From assembly GCA_942159475.1 (NCBI GenBank), contig OW804096.1, positions 43,275,744 through 43,339,743 of the forward strand: 64,000 bases of DNA, written 5' to 3'. Source of the stretch: Sthenelais limicola. Its lineage: Eukaryota > Annelida > Polychaeta > Phyllodocida > Sigalionidae. Every line of letters starts with the position of its first letter. Positions within the stretch are counted from its first letter, which is position 1. Below the pieces are notes generated by a model. It saw only the letters and a list, made by a program, of their open reading frames with translations. It did no database searches and was not told the origin of the DNA. This document shows positions 21,717 to 35,862 of the stretch, one piece after another. The position numbers and the translations under genes are program-made.

Positions 21717-24700
21717 ATGGATAAACTTTTGTCCTCCTCAAACTTGCGTGTTGACAAGGTAAGGTTCATATAGTTTACAGTGTTCTTTTTGGTAGACTAG
21801 AGCTTCCTATATCTGACTTAACATTAATACACATTCTTTTCACAGAAATTTGTTTTGACTTTTCGTCTTTTGGAGGCTCCAGCAAAATAAGACTGGCGTT
21901 GAACTTGGCCGAGACCTCAGTGATGAGTGAAACTGAAGGGTCATTTAAAAAATCATTGTGGAGACGATACAAAGTGTTAAGCTTACCTAGTACACACAAA
22001 TACCATTCAATTTCAATCCTTCTAAACTCACAGGAAAGCAAAAAAACTATTAACACTCTGACTAATTTTAATATTCTATAAATTATAATATTAATACCAT
22101 ACGGTACCGTACGTCTTGACGAATTAATTATTATTACAATAATGTTGTTGGTTTCAATGTTGTTAATAGACATTTTGAACTGACATTGTCATTGAATTAT
22201 AAATTAGTGCCTTTATAAGTTGTCAGAATTCGTCTGACCTTAGAGTAATATTACTTCTTAATTAGATCTTATAACTGATCTGGACCTAGAATGGTAGAAC
22301 ACTATTTGAATGACAGATTAAAAAAAATATTTGCAATAGATATATATGGAAACATATTGTTACCAGCAAACTATTTGGTGATAGGCAGATGTTGAAGTTT
22401 GATTTTTTTTCCAATGTGTTGAAAAAACGATCATTTCTCTGTTTAAAGTGACACTTGCTGCTGAGCTCCTGATTTTTTTGACATATGCTTGAATTTCAAC
22501 TATGTTCTAGATTAGTATATTTGTAATGTATACCCGGGAGCATTAATGTAGGAATTACATATATTTCGTGTATTTAAGAGTTTAAAACTCCAATTTCGTG
22601 AGCACCCTACCCAACTGCCAGACACAATTCGGTTGGTGAGGGGAAGGTCTCCGACGCCTCTTATCTTAATATATCTTGATACCAGCTGGATGGGACAGGG
22701 TATATATGTCACTATGTACCTCCTGTCTCGCTCCTAGTTCACATCCCTTTACCATACACTGGGGCAGCACCTTAATTATGGTCAAGTTACTTCTCTCTCA
22801 GATTTGAATTCCCCAATCGAACCTCTGCCACAATCAATTAATCTAATGAATATATAGCGTTGGTATTCTACACAAATGTTCTTACTTATGCATGTCATCG
22901 AAAACTACAAACATATTTCTAAATGACATATACTCAAACAGTGACCTTAGCCACTTTAATCCAAACTTCGTTGGGATATCTGATAAAAACCATACGGACA
23001 TTGATGGAAGTATGCTATAGTTTTCGTTTAAATGTAGAGGCTTGAAGAACACCTCCGTCTCGCGGCCACAAGTTCTGGAAACCATCTCCGCAAGGCTGCG
23101 ATAGTCCTGCGCTACAAGGTCGCATGTAGATTCCATATAGCAGTAGTATATGCAAATGTTGATATAGGCGCGGCACTACATATGTATCGACCTGAACCCG
23201 ATGACGATGTATAATAATTAAGACAGTTAATTGGTTATTATTCTTTTCAGTCAAATGTCTCGACCAGCTCAATTGGATGGACCATACTGGCGTTTGGTCT
23301 ATTCTTCTCGAGCTTTGGATTGGCAGCTGGTGTTTGTATCTTGTTCTACCTTGCCGCCTTCTTCGTCGGGTAAGTCTGAAAAATCACTTAAATGGGCCTA
23401 GGAAATCACTTGAATGGGCCTTATAAGACCTTGAAAAGCCGGTAAATTCCTCTGGCCAAAAGCGCGGAGTCCTTGACTAATACCGGTACTCAAAAACAAG
23501 AATGATTTGATAGTATGATTTGGAATCAGATATGGTACGGTAACTCTATAGGTGGCATTTTCATTTGATGTAACATTGTTTTCCGTGAAATGATTGTATA
23601 TTTATAAGTGATGGTATCTTTACTTTCTATTGCACTCTTTCTTAGGATATTTGCGACCCTATATTACCATGGGAGAAACAAAACACTAGAATGGCTCCAC
23701 AACAGCAGTCAACTCACATTCCCACCTCCGAGTGTGGGCGTCACCAAGGTATGATAATTTCTTCAATCATACCTTCCAATTCCTGAGTTGGCACTCTCTT
23801 GTAAGATGTAAGATGCTAAATAAATATGTAGTGAGCGTTTATTTTGTCTTAATTGAAAGAATCCTAAGCCGTTTTAAAGAATAGTGTTTCCATGAATCCT
23901 TAATTATTTTTTCATGATGCAGTGTGTGGCCGATGTGCGCAAAGGAAAGCCTGCTTTCCGAACCGACAAGCGCATGACAGGGTCGACCATAATCGATGAA
24001 GTTTTACAAGAGGTAATTGATATTGTACCAGGTATTTTGTTAAAAATAGGTTTAATTTGGAATATTTAGAATGTATCTAGTGCTTTACATTTTTTTCACA
24101 TGACACAATTTGTTTCACAAATATATCTGACCTACAGTTAATTCATCCTAATTTCTCTTTGAACTTGTATTTACTTGTTTGTATGTGCTTCATTCAGATT
24201 TTAGAGTTCACTTATCGAGATTACATCCATTCATGGTATAAAAGAATATCGGACGACCGACAGTTTAGGCATGATATTCGACAAACACTGCAGAGGGTCG
24301 TCATCGCCTTTTCTGGAAGGTAATAGATTGCGTAAATAGTCACCATTCGCCATGATTCGGGATCGTTGCACGCTTTATGAAATTTGTTATGTAATTTTCA
24401 AAATTCATGCAGTCGTTTAGAGTGCATTCAAATGTGTTAAGTGGTGTTTGCGTCTTCATCTTCCACCTGGGAAGTATATAATTATCAACTCCTGCTGGAT
24501 TTATTCTTTAGGTCAAAACAAGTGGATCTTGTCCCTTACTGTACTCGCCGGCTTGTCGATGATTTTGCTTCCCATATCCGTCTATATAGAAGAGCTGTTG
24601 AGAGGGTCAACGAACACAAAAAAGATGGTAATCTTTCATAAAATAAGTCTGGGCCTCTTGATCTCTAATCATAAACTGGATATCTTAATTAAACTGACTG

Positions 24701-27700
24701 GTACCGTATGTGATTTTGTGTATTATTGAAATCTTCAAATTCATGATACAGCCTGTTAAAACCGCCTAAATTACATGTTTCAGACACAAAACCCCCACCC
24801 GATTTGGATTCCATATTCTTTGACTTGGAAGCTGAAATGGAGAAGAACTTATGTCGTGATATTATATGCATGTCTGAGGAAAGAGAAAGAGGTACCTACC
24901 GTATATCACACATGGATTTCAAGTTATTTTATGGACAATGGAATAATCTAAACTCGACGCTTTGATTACTCTAGTTTATCCAACTCATCTATAGGCTAGC
25001 TTGACTTTAATGAGACCAACGCCACTATGAAATATTCAAGGGTACGATACTGGATGTCAGAAGTCTAGGCTCATAGCTTAAATATAGGTTATGGGATATG
25101 ATTGAAGATGAAATAAGTTGCAACAAGCAAATCTACATGTATTGGTTGCATGCGTTCAATTTCGAGAGGATCAAGATATCTTATTAATTTATTTGATATT
25201 TCAGAGTATTTACAAGATCTTTGTGAAGTCCTACTTTTCCTGCTGCTTCCACCCGATGATTTCCATAATAAACCATTCCGCTACATTGTTCGGGTAAGCA
25301 CAACAAATCTCTACAATCAATTTACTTTCAGAGTGTCTGATTTTACCAAACATCATAGAGTGGTTTGTTTCTGATTTCAAAGAAGGCTCTGTATACTTGA
25401 CTTATTTTTCAAGGGCTATAATTTCTCCAAATATGAAAGTGTTATTCAAACTGATTTCTATCTCATTTGTTTCTATTCTTTCCCAGGAGGTCCTAGTCAA
25501 TGGTATATTATTACCTACCGTGAATGTCATCTCGGATCCTGATTATATTAACCAAACCATATGTTGGCTGGTAAGTGCGATATAGAATGACTTCAATAGA
25601 GAGGGTTTTGGCTCAATAGATTTGAGGGAATGACTGGTAATCAACGGGACTTCAAAATTCACCCTGGCTTGTATTGCCGTTTTTAAATTTCAACGTTTTG
25701 TGCTAAACATCCCTTTCTCCTTTTGCCTTATTTAGATCTCTGGTGGTATTTCGTTAAAAATGTTATCTTTCACTATTATTACAGTGCAAAGACTACAACT
25801 TTGCCAACGAGATATTCCTGACTGTACTCAAGACATCGGACTCGATGGATGAGTTAAATGCTATCAAAGAAAAGGTCGATGTCGATATAGCCCGAACTCG
25901 ATCCAAAGATACGGGTGGAGATGATGGTAATATATGGTGTCTTTAATTCCAATCTATAACCAGCAAATTTTTCAATTTTTAGATCAACATATATTTTCAT
26001 GTTTTATCATCTTTGTTTGCTCTCCTTTCTTGAATACTCCCTTTGACACACTCAATATCCGTGAAAAAATAATAATATTATTTTCTATTTTTCATTATAC
26101 ACATGTGAAATTTGACATTTAGGAAATAAAAACACTTTCATTCTAAACAGGATATAAGGAAAGAAGAACCAAAAGGATGTCTGGTACTAAAAATGATATT
26201 TGTTGGGAGTCTGGTCTAAGAGAGCATTATATGAGATTAGCCTAAGAAATATATAAATGCAAATAGATAAAAGAATTTACGTTACTATGGGTCGTATATC
26301 CTGTTCCACATTTTGAGATAAATGTATGGGCAAATTATTATGCCGAATAGATTGGTATATTTATGTATGTAGTTAAGTAAAACCGCATATCTCGTCGGAA
26401 AACTTATGTTCAGGTATGATGATGATTATGGATGGTTGGATGTTTTCCACTCACTCGGGCGATAAACTTAGTGTTACTTTAATTATAGGAAAACAATTGA
26501 GCTCTATAGGAGTAAAGTTAAGATAACATTTAAGTGATATGCTAAGGATAAATATTATAAGAAAGCAAAGAGAGAATAATTGGAGGGGAATTAGCTCATA
26601 TTTCACTGATGGGCTCGTTGTAAATGTTTTTTTTCCTGAACATCTCTTGGTACTGCAAACAGGAGTACTTAAGCACCGTCCGTTTTGGACGATAATGATT
26701 GAAAAGCACCTTAGGATTAGAGCAATTCGAAAGAAATAATTCGAACTACCTGCTTGTACATTAAAATCTATTGTCAGTAAATTTCATTCGGAACAATGAT
26801 TCGAAAAATACCAAAATGTACACTAGAAGAACTGGACACCTGACCAAAAGTGTATCACCTACTATTATTATTGTTTTTATTATTGAAAACATGTTATTTG
26901 TATCATGAAGGCATTGTATATGGAATCTTTCTTTTGGTTTTCGCCGACGTAAACAACACGTTAAAGTAGGCCAAGATATAGAGCTCGGCTTTACACCGGC
27001 AAAGCAGATATATATACGACAACTTTGATATCACCTTGTTTTACCTCTTTGCATACATGCTCTTTATTTTAATCGATATTTTAATGTTTCATAATATTCA
27101 GACACATTGATTAAACAACAACTGAGCAGTCTCAACTTTGTGAAAGACCTCTGTGTAGAACGTAATCGAAGGCTTCAAGACGGATCAGAGGAGATTGATC
27201 CTCATGGGGTAAGTTGATATATATACATCTAACATAATTATTGCTGTGAAGGAGAAGGATTAACCATTCATTTCTTCGAAGTTTCGTTTTTATTCAGCTG
27301 ACTGTTAACGTGCATTCGATCCTCTCGGATCTTTATCATCCCATTTCATGATGTATCTATTATACGGATACAAATGTCTTTTATTTGTTCAAAATTTCTT
27401 TATTCAGGGTTGGAGTACACAGCTCATTCTTACGAATGTTTTTGTTTGTGCCCTGAATGTCTTAATGTCCCAGTTGATTCTATTTCCATGCATTATATAA
27501 GCCAGCTATGCAACATATTTTGATCTACTTTCAGATTGACATTCAGAAATATATGGTTCCTGGTCAACGGCTCTATTCTTTGCCATTTGATGTAGTTCTC
27601 AATAATAATGTGGCCCTCTCATATTTCATAGGTGAGTGGAATTATCTATATAATATTCATCCTTTACAGTTTTGAGAAACCAATGTTTATTTGGTACCCT

Positions 27701-30700
27701 TAACGATGAAAAGAATCCATTCCCATTAGTAATGATTATCATGATCCTATTTCCCAAATGATGTTTGAACCCTGCATGAACCCCGTTTTCCTTCTTTGCA
27801 GAGTTCATGACAAATATTAATTGTCAGCATTACCTCTTCTTCTACTTAACAATTGAGGTAAGTTTCTTCAATGCATCGTTTCACGCCGTATTTAGAAGCA
27901 TATTCAGGGTCAGGCGATATCATATAAAACCTAAATTACAAGTTAGCACGGAGTAATTTATTGTTTTCCTGTGTATCAGTACATGTGTGTTAAGAGGACT
28001 GACACAACCAAATGTGACCCGTGGGTATTAATTTGTCGTTATCGCAGGGCTATCGGGTGTCAGCCGAGCAACAAATATCGGCGGCATTGCTAGCTGATAA
28101 ATTAGCTGAACGACCAGATCTAGAGATGTTACGGGACGCCGCGCTGAGTATTTATAACCAATATCTCTCTGAAAAGGCAAGTTACGCTCATTTCTATTCA
28201 ACATTTAGTTTCATACCTCTTACTCATCTGTAAACCTTTGAAAATATACAAATAAATATACATTTATCATTGGCTACCGAAAGACAACACATATCTATTC
28301 CATTCAATAAATGTTTATTCCTTGAATGAAGGGGTTCATCTATCTTTGAGGACGGTACATCTTTCGTCCTATCCCTGCTGAAATTAATAGTTATAGTTCG
28401 AGAAGTATACCTAAATGTTGTATTAATCAAACAAACCTAGGATGTTAGTTCTTTTATCCTATATTTTATAAAGAATACTTGTCCAAACTAAAAACTTCTT
28501 GTATGCTGTCTTTTGATAAGAATATTCTTGATATCGGCAACATTCACGAATATGTTAAATTACCAAGAAACGTTAAAAGAAACCTTGATAAAGCATTCGT
28601 ATTGATATCTCCAGGCATCACCAAGGCTTCATTTGGACGAACAGCTCGTTCAGAATGTTATCCAAAACATCCAGAGCAGCACGCCGTCCGACACCATATT
28701 CGATGAGGTGCAGGCCCGTGTGTGGGACCTCCTCCAAGAAGAGCAGTTCTTCTCGACCTTCAAGAGAAGCCAGCTTTATATAAGGCTCCTGGCCGAGTTA
28801 GATCTTCTCAAGGAACAGAGCAAGTCACAAGAACTTCTCAATAATGGCGATAATGAAGGTGGGTGTATTTAGTATGGTGCTGAGAATAATTAAATATTAA
28901 ATATTCGAAACTGATTCCATTCCGAGTGAATGAATAAATAGCTATAAGCCGCTGCAAGTTTCCAGCTAATAATATAAGCTTCCCGTCCTCTTCCGCTCTA
29001 TAAGTGGTAATATTCTTTATATCGTTAGCATATGCTATGTTTTATATTGACCAATGACAAATCAGTCCTAAAATTAAGTTTAAATGGATTAAGATATTTT
29101 CGGTCCGCGATAGTGTTAATGATCTTATTTTTTCCCATGTCATTTTGGTCTCGAACATTTCGTTCTCTAAGCTTCCTAGTGTGAATAAGAAAGCATGGCC
29201 TCGCTATTTCAATTACAATCGCAAACCATAAATCATTTATCAATCGGCCTTCAATCCCATCAAATACGCCTTGTAAATCCTCTCCGCCTTTGTATCTAAT
29301 GCATGCTTCTTGTCATGGAACGCGTTCCGATTTAAGGTTGTCACAGGAAAACAACTGCGGATAAACGTAAGTGGGTTCCCCCAAACGTAAGACATTGTAT
29401 AGCGACTAAGAATTCTGAGATTAACTGTAACATATAAGCCCACCATAGTTTAGTCCGTACGTTTGAACATTGCATTTGTTGTCTGCATTTGAATAGGCAC
29501 TAGGAAAACACTCGGGAGTATGATACACAAAGTAACACTGTCATGATTCATTGTTTATCAATTAGAACTTAGCAATTTATAGGTGGGTGTGTAAGGCCTA
29601 TCCAGTGTCATAGGCCATTTTAGGATGACCATGATTTATTTATGTGTAGTCATAAAAATGGCCTTAAGAATATATTGACAGCGTTGACAGGAGATCGAAA
29701 CATGATTTAATCATTATAATTAAAGGTAAAGTGGCATAATTTACACTTCCATTTCCTCTCGCGTCTGGAGGCTTGAAATAATTTACTGCGAATATTTGAA
29801 AATCTGGCCATTTGCCAAACTGCCTGTAGATTGTTGATCAATTATGATCTTCCATTGTAAAGAGGAGCGCTTCACATTTAGCTGCTTACAGTGAGTTTAA
29901 TTGTCAATAATATCAGCAAAACTATCTGCGTAGTACCGATGTTTTCCCTCAGTTATCAGCGCTTTTCATTTAAAGAGTGAGGTTTGTTGGAGGAGTTAAG
30001 GTTGTATTTGCTAGTCACATTATGTTAGCCCTGTGTGAGGGCAGGACTGTTCAATCGGTTTTTAACTCATCTAAGCATAGTTTTATTCTGCCACACGGTG
30101 TGTGTATAATTATGTTATTTAGTATATTGTATATATCATAGTTTCAGTCCTAGATGTACTAACATCTTCTGTAGAATACAAACCTTTTTGTTCAGAATAA
30201 GTCGAAGAATATACTTTTTCTAAAACATATTTCCAGGTCTATTAATTCATTATTAACACAACTTCCATATCTTCTGGTTATTAATTTGAGCCCTTCGACA
30301 GCATCAATATGCCTCGCACAAACAACCTTTGAAACGACCTGTATTTCACTGCCAAAGTGACCCTTGGTTTGGAGGGTACCCTATTCATTGATGAATGGCA
30401 TACCTTTTAATTCGATAAGCTTTTGCGTGATATGAAATGAGATCTTGTTTCTGCGGTAAAATCCGGATGCCGTCATTTGTCTTTTTCCCCCTAGATCTTG
30501 TCAGTTAGTTAAGTTTTATATAGTTCGATCTTTCTTTGTCTTTTTCGCAGATGCGATGTCTGGGTCGTCGAAGTCGAGCAGTTTGCATGCAGTAAGTTCT
30601 TTTTCACTCCATTTATATTTTCTTTCGCTTTCACTGTCCTCTCATTTAGTTTGAAATCCTATATATTTAATCCTATAATCCATAAAATATATCACAGTCA

Positions 30701-33700
30701 CTGAATAATTGATTCACTTTTCTTTATACATGTGCGATTTATCTTGTAACATTTCTCCCTTCAGTCTGTTGAAGACTTGGCATCGTCCTGTGACAGTCTG
30801 TCGTCTGCCGATGTTGTGCTCGGTCCAACAAAACCAAACTCCTATACACTAACCGCCGAGATCACCAACACGGGTCAGTGCATCTTACTCTGTCAACATT
30901 GGCTTTCCTTTTTACCTCATGTGATTCAGACAATTCGTAGTATTCGAAGGGAGTGAATTCAATCCGGAACAAGGAAAAAACAGGACGTGGGGCATTTAAG
31001 TGTTGGTTTTGTTTATTGGGGTTCCGACGTTTCGGGCAACATACGCCCTTTATCAAGGAGGAATATTCTATGCCACATATATTACATTAAGAGATTTTTT
31101 GATTAGCAAAAGTTCGGTATCTTAAAATGTATTGGGTAATATATACATTTGCCCCCTGTTATCTCTTACATTAATGACATAATTATTTCATGTGGATAAA
31201 CAGGAATCTGCCGAGAGCATGGCAAGGCTTACGCTGTATATCTGATCACCATAACAAGGACGAATTCTGATGGATCAGTCGATTCTTGGGATGTATGTCG
31301 TCGGTACAGCGATTTCCACGATCTCCATATGACTCTCCAAGAAAGGGTAAATATTATCAAACATCCTAACTGTGACAGTATTCTACTCTTCAGTATTCAA
31401 TTTTGCACAATGTACAATTCTTCTCACACATATTGTATATGATTTAAACCCAATATTCTAACCTTTACAGTATGAATCGCTCTCTGGCCTTGTCTTGCCT
31501 GGAAAGAGGACCTTCAACAATATGAACAAAGATTTCTTGGAGAAGCGGAAAACTGGCTTGAATGCTTACCTACAGGTAACGGCCTATCACATTTATTTAC
31601 TGTAACCATGACATATAGATGAGAAGAGATGAGTAACTTTGATGAGTAACTTAATCGAGTTGACAACCTGTTCATGCTAAGAAAAGAGTTCCCCTCGGTT
31701 CTAAACCGAAAAGTCTGATGTTGATTTGTCGTACCTCTCTTAACTCACTGATGGAACAAATTACTCATTAACAATTTCAAGACTTTACTCATAAGCCATG
31801 TTAAACAAACATAGCTCAATCAGGCTCAATTATAAATCAAAATATGTTTCATTTGTTTATCCAGACATTGCTCAGCCCATCCATGCTGAATAACCATAAG
31901 GGCCTGTTGGAAATTATTTTCCAATTCACGGAGCATATTATCTGGGAGAAAGAAAAGAGTCAGCTGGCAAGAAAGGTAAGATTGTTTTGAGTGGCTTCGC
32001 AAAATGTTTCCAATGTCATTTTTTAATAACGGATATGACTGAATAATTTTCTGGTTGAAGTTAGTGGGGAGGGCTGGCGCAGTGGCCCAAGGCATGTGAG
32101 TGTTGTGGGCAAGTATGCTATTCTAAAACATTCCTCATTTATCTCAAAACATCACTTTTGTCTTGAGGGTACTGGTCCAAAAGCAATATCACATTCCTTT
32201 GCTTTTTCTGAATGTCAAATCTCAATATAGGTTAGCCCTACGACTGTATCATTTCATATTGCAGATGGATACGTTTGTAAACCCCTTTAAGAATTCAGTA
32301 CGCAATGTCAGTAACATGGTAAAGTCCATGCCGGATAACTTCGCAGATGGAGTAGCCAAGATGTCGGGAGGCATTAAAAGTATACCAAGTAACATGCTGG
32401 ACAGCGTTGGGAAAGTTCTCAATGTGAAAGGGGTAAGGGTTATCTATCAGAATAATTATGCTTTTTGTATTGTTCATATTGACGCTATGAGCTTTGAATG
32501 TGTTTATTGTTTCATATTCCTTTTGCTCATAGCAAGTTCGTTTATAGACTGCAATTGTTTTGAATCACGATACTTCATTATTCGATATGCATTGAAAATG
32601 AAATTGACGTTTTACCAGCCGCATTAAATGTTTATTTGCTTGTTTGTTATATTGTTATTATATGAATGAGGGGTACACCTATGTATGGATATACACATCT
32701 TAAAATCAGTAGTCCCCATCAAACTGTAGAAATCGTAATCCCTATCGATTCCTTGGCATAGCTTGAATCAGAGAAGTACATGTATAATACTTCCCTGATG
32801 TAACTTGGTATATTGGAAGTGACCGGATTGAAATTGCTGTTTATGGAATTCAGTGATATGAGATGTTCTTGTATTTCTTTTCAATTAAGAAACGAATAAG
32901 TCACCCCAAACTGCGATCTAGCAGGAGTCTGCCCTCTCTATGTATGGTATGTCTAGCATCCAAGCTAGCGCTACTTTAACTCTAAAAAGCCTGGCTTCTA
33001 ATGGGAGGATAAATGCATTACTTACTCAATCTACCTAAGGCAGTGCATGTTCTCATGGACGTTTGCAAAATAAATTATGTGTAGTTCATACTACTTGGGT
33101 CTGTCATGAAAAGGGGTGTTGGGCTTACGATCGTGTAACCCGTTTTAGTTTAGTTTTAAATTAACGAATTTATTGAAGCTTGATCATATAAGTATATATT
33201 AACACGTTAATATCTGAAGATATGTGATGCGTACCTAATTCTGCATGTATTATTATTTTGACTTAATATTGGGGTTCGATATACTAGAATTGAAAAATTA
33301 TATTGTGTATTAAGTAGAATATATGTCACAGTCAAATAACCTAGTCTTGACACAATGTACTTACATAGGTTTAATTTATGTAGTAGCACCATTCCTAAAA
33401 AACATATTAACACACTTACCCTGGGTAACTATTCATATATGAGCTATATCTAAATGAAATCGCCTTTCTGTGTATTCATATTTAACCCGTTTTTTTTTTA
33501 CTTAAACCCAATTGCACTACTATTTCTCTTGAGGGGAGGGATATAATATAATGCATATCTTAGTTCCTTCATTTCTCCTTTGTATAAGATTATACTATTG
33601 CACCTTCACCTTGATTCTTTCAGCCTGTACCGCTGCTACGACTAGTGCTTTTTGAAATGGCAAAAAATGATGAGCTTAAAAATTTAGATAACGTTTTCAT

Positions 33701-35862
33701 ATCTAGGAAGGTATTGTTCGACGATGGCTTGGTCTGTGTGCATTCAGGTTACGGGGTATCTATGGTAGATCCTATTGGGTCTTGATCTATATTTTCCATT
33801 CTTTAGACGCCCTTCATCCCTTGCTCCGCCTTTTTGTATGCATATATCAGCCCCTTATGTGAAATCGTACTGTTTGATATCAATGGCTTGTGCAGTTTTA
33901 TTTATCCGGTTAATTTTTCTTGTTTCTAATGATAGAATATTTGCGTTAATTTGCATCTTGATTTCATCTTCAATTTTTCATTCTCACAATCGTTTTATCA
34001 TCAATGGGGGTTTCTAATACTTATTAATTATCTAGGATACCCCTTTGAAATGTGCTCGAGGGTTTACCGAGCAGATGACGATGATGAAGGTCTTGGGTTC
34101 CATGTGAAGTAGACAACCAAATGCTATTTATGATATATATTTTCAATTTTGCACCATTTCACACAGAAACAGAAAGAAAGTTACAATTTTGAATCTGTTA
34201 TGCATTTAAGACATGTTATCCTTATCACCCAAAGGTCATGTACTTTTTATGAACGTCCAATCGAGCAAAAACCTTCCCTAAACCTTTAAAAAACATTCGT
34301 TTCGTTTCGTTTCGTTTCGTTAGATGCGCCCCCGTTACCAATGAGTTAACTTAATTATTTAGCAAAAGTTTTAATGTGATAATTAGAATATCTATCTTAA
34401 TTACCGTGTTTTTTTGTAAATATATTTTTCTTGATTCAATTAATTGGATTGATGTGTTTCCTCCCCGCAGCCACCGACGGGAATGGCTCCAAACATAAAA
34501 GCAGAGATGCTCGATAGTGCAAAGGTCGGAGCTTCCCTTGAAAATGAGGTATTTTAGAAATATCAAGGATCAAATGTATACATAAGATGTCTGTGTAACA
34601 TGTTCAACCGTCTTGCTGCAATTCCACAAGTTCTATGGCAGAAACAGCGAGGTCTATGCCTCTCTGTCAAAACTAAATGAGTTTTCCCGTTGAATAACTT
34701 GAATTGCTGTCAATAATTTCGATCGAATGTTATCAATTCTTCTAACTATTCAGCTAATCTTTGATAATTTCGGGTTGCAGGAAGATCAGGAAAACATCCC
34801 ACTGAGGATCATGTTGTTGTTGATGGATGAAGTGTTCGAATTGAAGAACCGTAACCAATGGATGCGGAGACGAATTGTTGGAATATTGAGACAGATTGTC
34901 AAAGTTATCCTGGGTGACAGCATGAATAGGTAACATACAAACAATAATTAATTTTGTGTATTTAGTGTTCGATTTACCCTTGCTGAATTAAAATGGGTAT
35001 TGTTTTCAAATCTTGAATGCATTAATGAACGATGCACCTGATTAATAAAGTGGATAATTCAACTAGTTATGAGTTACTTAATACGAGCAGGGAGGTATAA
35101 AAGTCTTAGTATACACCTTCCTGATACGAGTCATTAAGACCAAAGATAAAAGAGTAAAAGCTACAACTTCTCTCTCAGAAGGCTTTGAGGAATAAATGAT
35201 GGATAAGGAGCTGCTTTACGTTGTACTCCAATAAGTTAAAGACCGAATTGTGCAATATCCCTCTCTTTTATTCAGAAAAATCGTAGACCACGTGGAATGG
35301 TTGACCTCGGAGGAGCAGGTGGCAGAGTCTCTCAAGATGTTCCGGGACTCGTTCTGGCCAAATGGTATTCCATCCGAACCTAGAGCCCAGCGTGACATTA
35401 ACACAAAAATGAGGACGCGGGTTGTTACCAAGTGCAAAATGTTTGGAAGCATTTCAGGTAATGTCCCTGCTGGGTTCATTAAAACTTTTAGTGATTTTTT
35501 TCCTAAGCTTTGATGATACCTATTGGAACATACACAGTTCTGGAAATATTTAAAATTGTACTCCTCAGTAGCATCCTTTACTCATTCTCTGTTTCCTTTC
35601 TTTCACAGATGAATTGCGCCACGTCATAGGATCAGAAACTACCCGGCAAGGAGTAATGCGTATCTTTAACATGTTCCAACATCAAACGCTCAATAGGCGT
35701 CTAGTTTACGTTATTCTAGAGGGTTTACTCGAGACACTCTTCCCAGACAACAAGTTCCCGGAGGTGTTTCAAAAACTCCACTCGCGTTCTCCTCGCGTCA
35801 AGTCAGAGCAACCGCCAAACCTAGAAATCATCCCCACTTCTAAGAGAAAGAAGAACAAGTGA
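21717..35862 (+). CDS. SNX13: Sorting nexin 13 (TM-PXA-RGS-PX-Nexin_C), 25 coding exons
   Basis: SNX13 is a membrane-anchored sorting nexin of endosomes and ER contact sites. Exons: 21717-21758, 23251-23369, 23646-23748, 23923-24012, 24198-24319, 24512-24627, 24784-24891, 25205-25293, 25487-25570, 25785-25926, 27102-27208, 27535-27631, 27802-27857, 28048-28176, 28615-28858, 30551-30591, 30765-30873, 31204-31346, 31471-31575, 31865-31975, 32265-32432, 34471-34548, 34781-34929, 35276-35457 and 35609-35862. Total 2988 nt, 995 residues; all phases agree. Approximate domains: hydrophobic anchor 22-50, PXA 90-290 (DLCEVLLFLLLPPDDF), RGS 385-530 (NNVALSYFIEFM, YRVSAEQQ), PX 600-715 (CRRYSDFHDLH, LPGKRTFNNM), Nexin_C 805-920 (IPLRIMLLLMDEVFELKNRN). 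The segment KMDTFVNPFKNSVRNVSNMV identifies SNX13 rather than SNX14 or SNX25. Exon 1 (14 codons, MDKLLSSSNLRVDK) is inferred from an ATG plus an in-phase gtaagg donor and is less certain. The intron after 28176 uses a GC donor. Confidence 0.93.
28859..30550. other. Large SNX13 intron, no internal gene recognised
   Basis: AT-rich. It contains two adjoining short minus-strand frames (29025-29243, 29240-29446) with no recognised domain. No splice-compatible coding exon on the plus strand was found. Confidence 0.4.
31017..31058 (-). repeat. Retroelement-type CGAAACGTCGG motif with short stem (hammerhead-like)
   Basis: In an SNX13 intron. The minus strand reads TTGATAAAGGGCG, then a small loop, then GCCCGAAACGTCGG, so GGGC/GCCC can pair and is followed by GAAAC. 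This layout resembles stem II and the GAAA core strand of hammerhead ribozymes carried by Penelope-like and other retroelements. The other core strand is degenerate (TTGATAA in place of CTGANGA), so activity is unlikely. The surrounding 30900-31080 is probably a fragment of a dispersed repeat. Confidence 0.4.
33624..33710 (+). other. Candidate cassette exon of SNX13 (29 codons)
   Basis: Lies in the intron between 32432 and 34471, whose flanking exons are both phase 0. The sequence follows a pyrimidine tract ending ctttcag and ends at a gtattg donor. It is open for exactly 29 codons in phase, starting PVPLLRLVLFEM and ending NVFISRK. The vertebrate protein has a KVPPLIPK segment at about this place, which is only weakly similar. 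It could be an alternative exon or chance. Confidence 0.35.

Noticed and set aside
23255..23369. ATG-started reading of the SNX13 second exon
   Set aside because: This frame lacks the hydrophobic anchor and does not join in phase to the next exon; the frame starting SNVSTSSIGW does.
29025..29446. Two adjoining minus-strand ORFs in the SNX13 intron
   Set aside because: No recognisable domain, separated by a stop, no repeat signature; probably chance.
34295..34321. CGTTT pentanucleotide repeat
   Set aside because: A simple microsatellite of about five units; ordinary.
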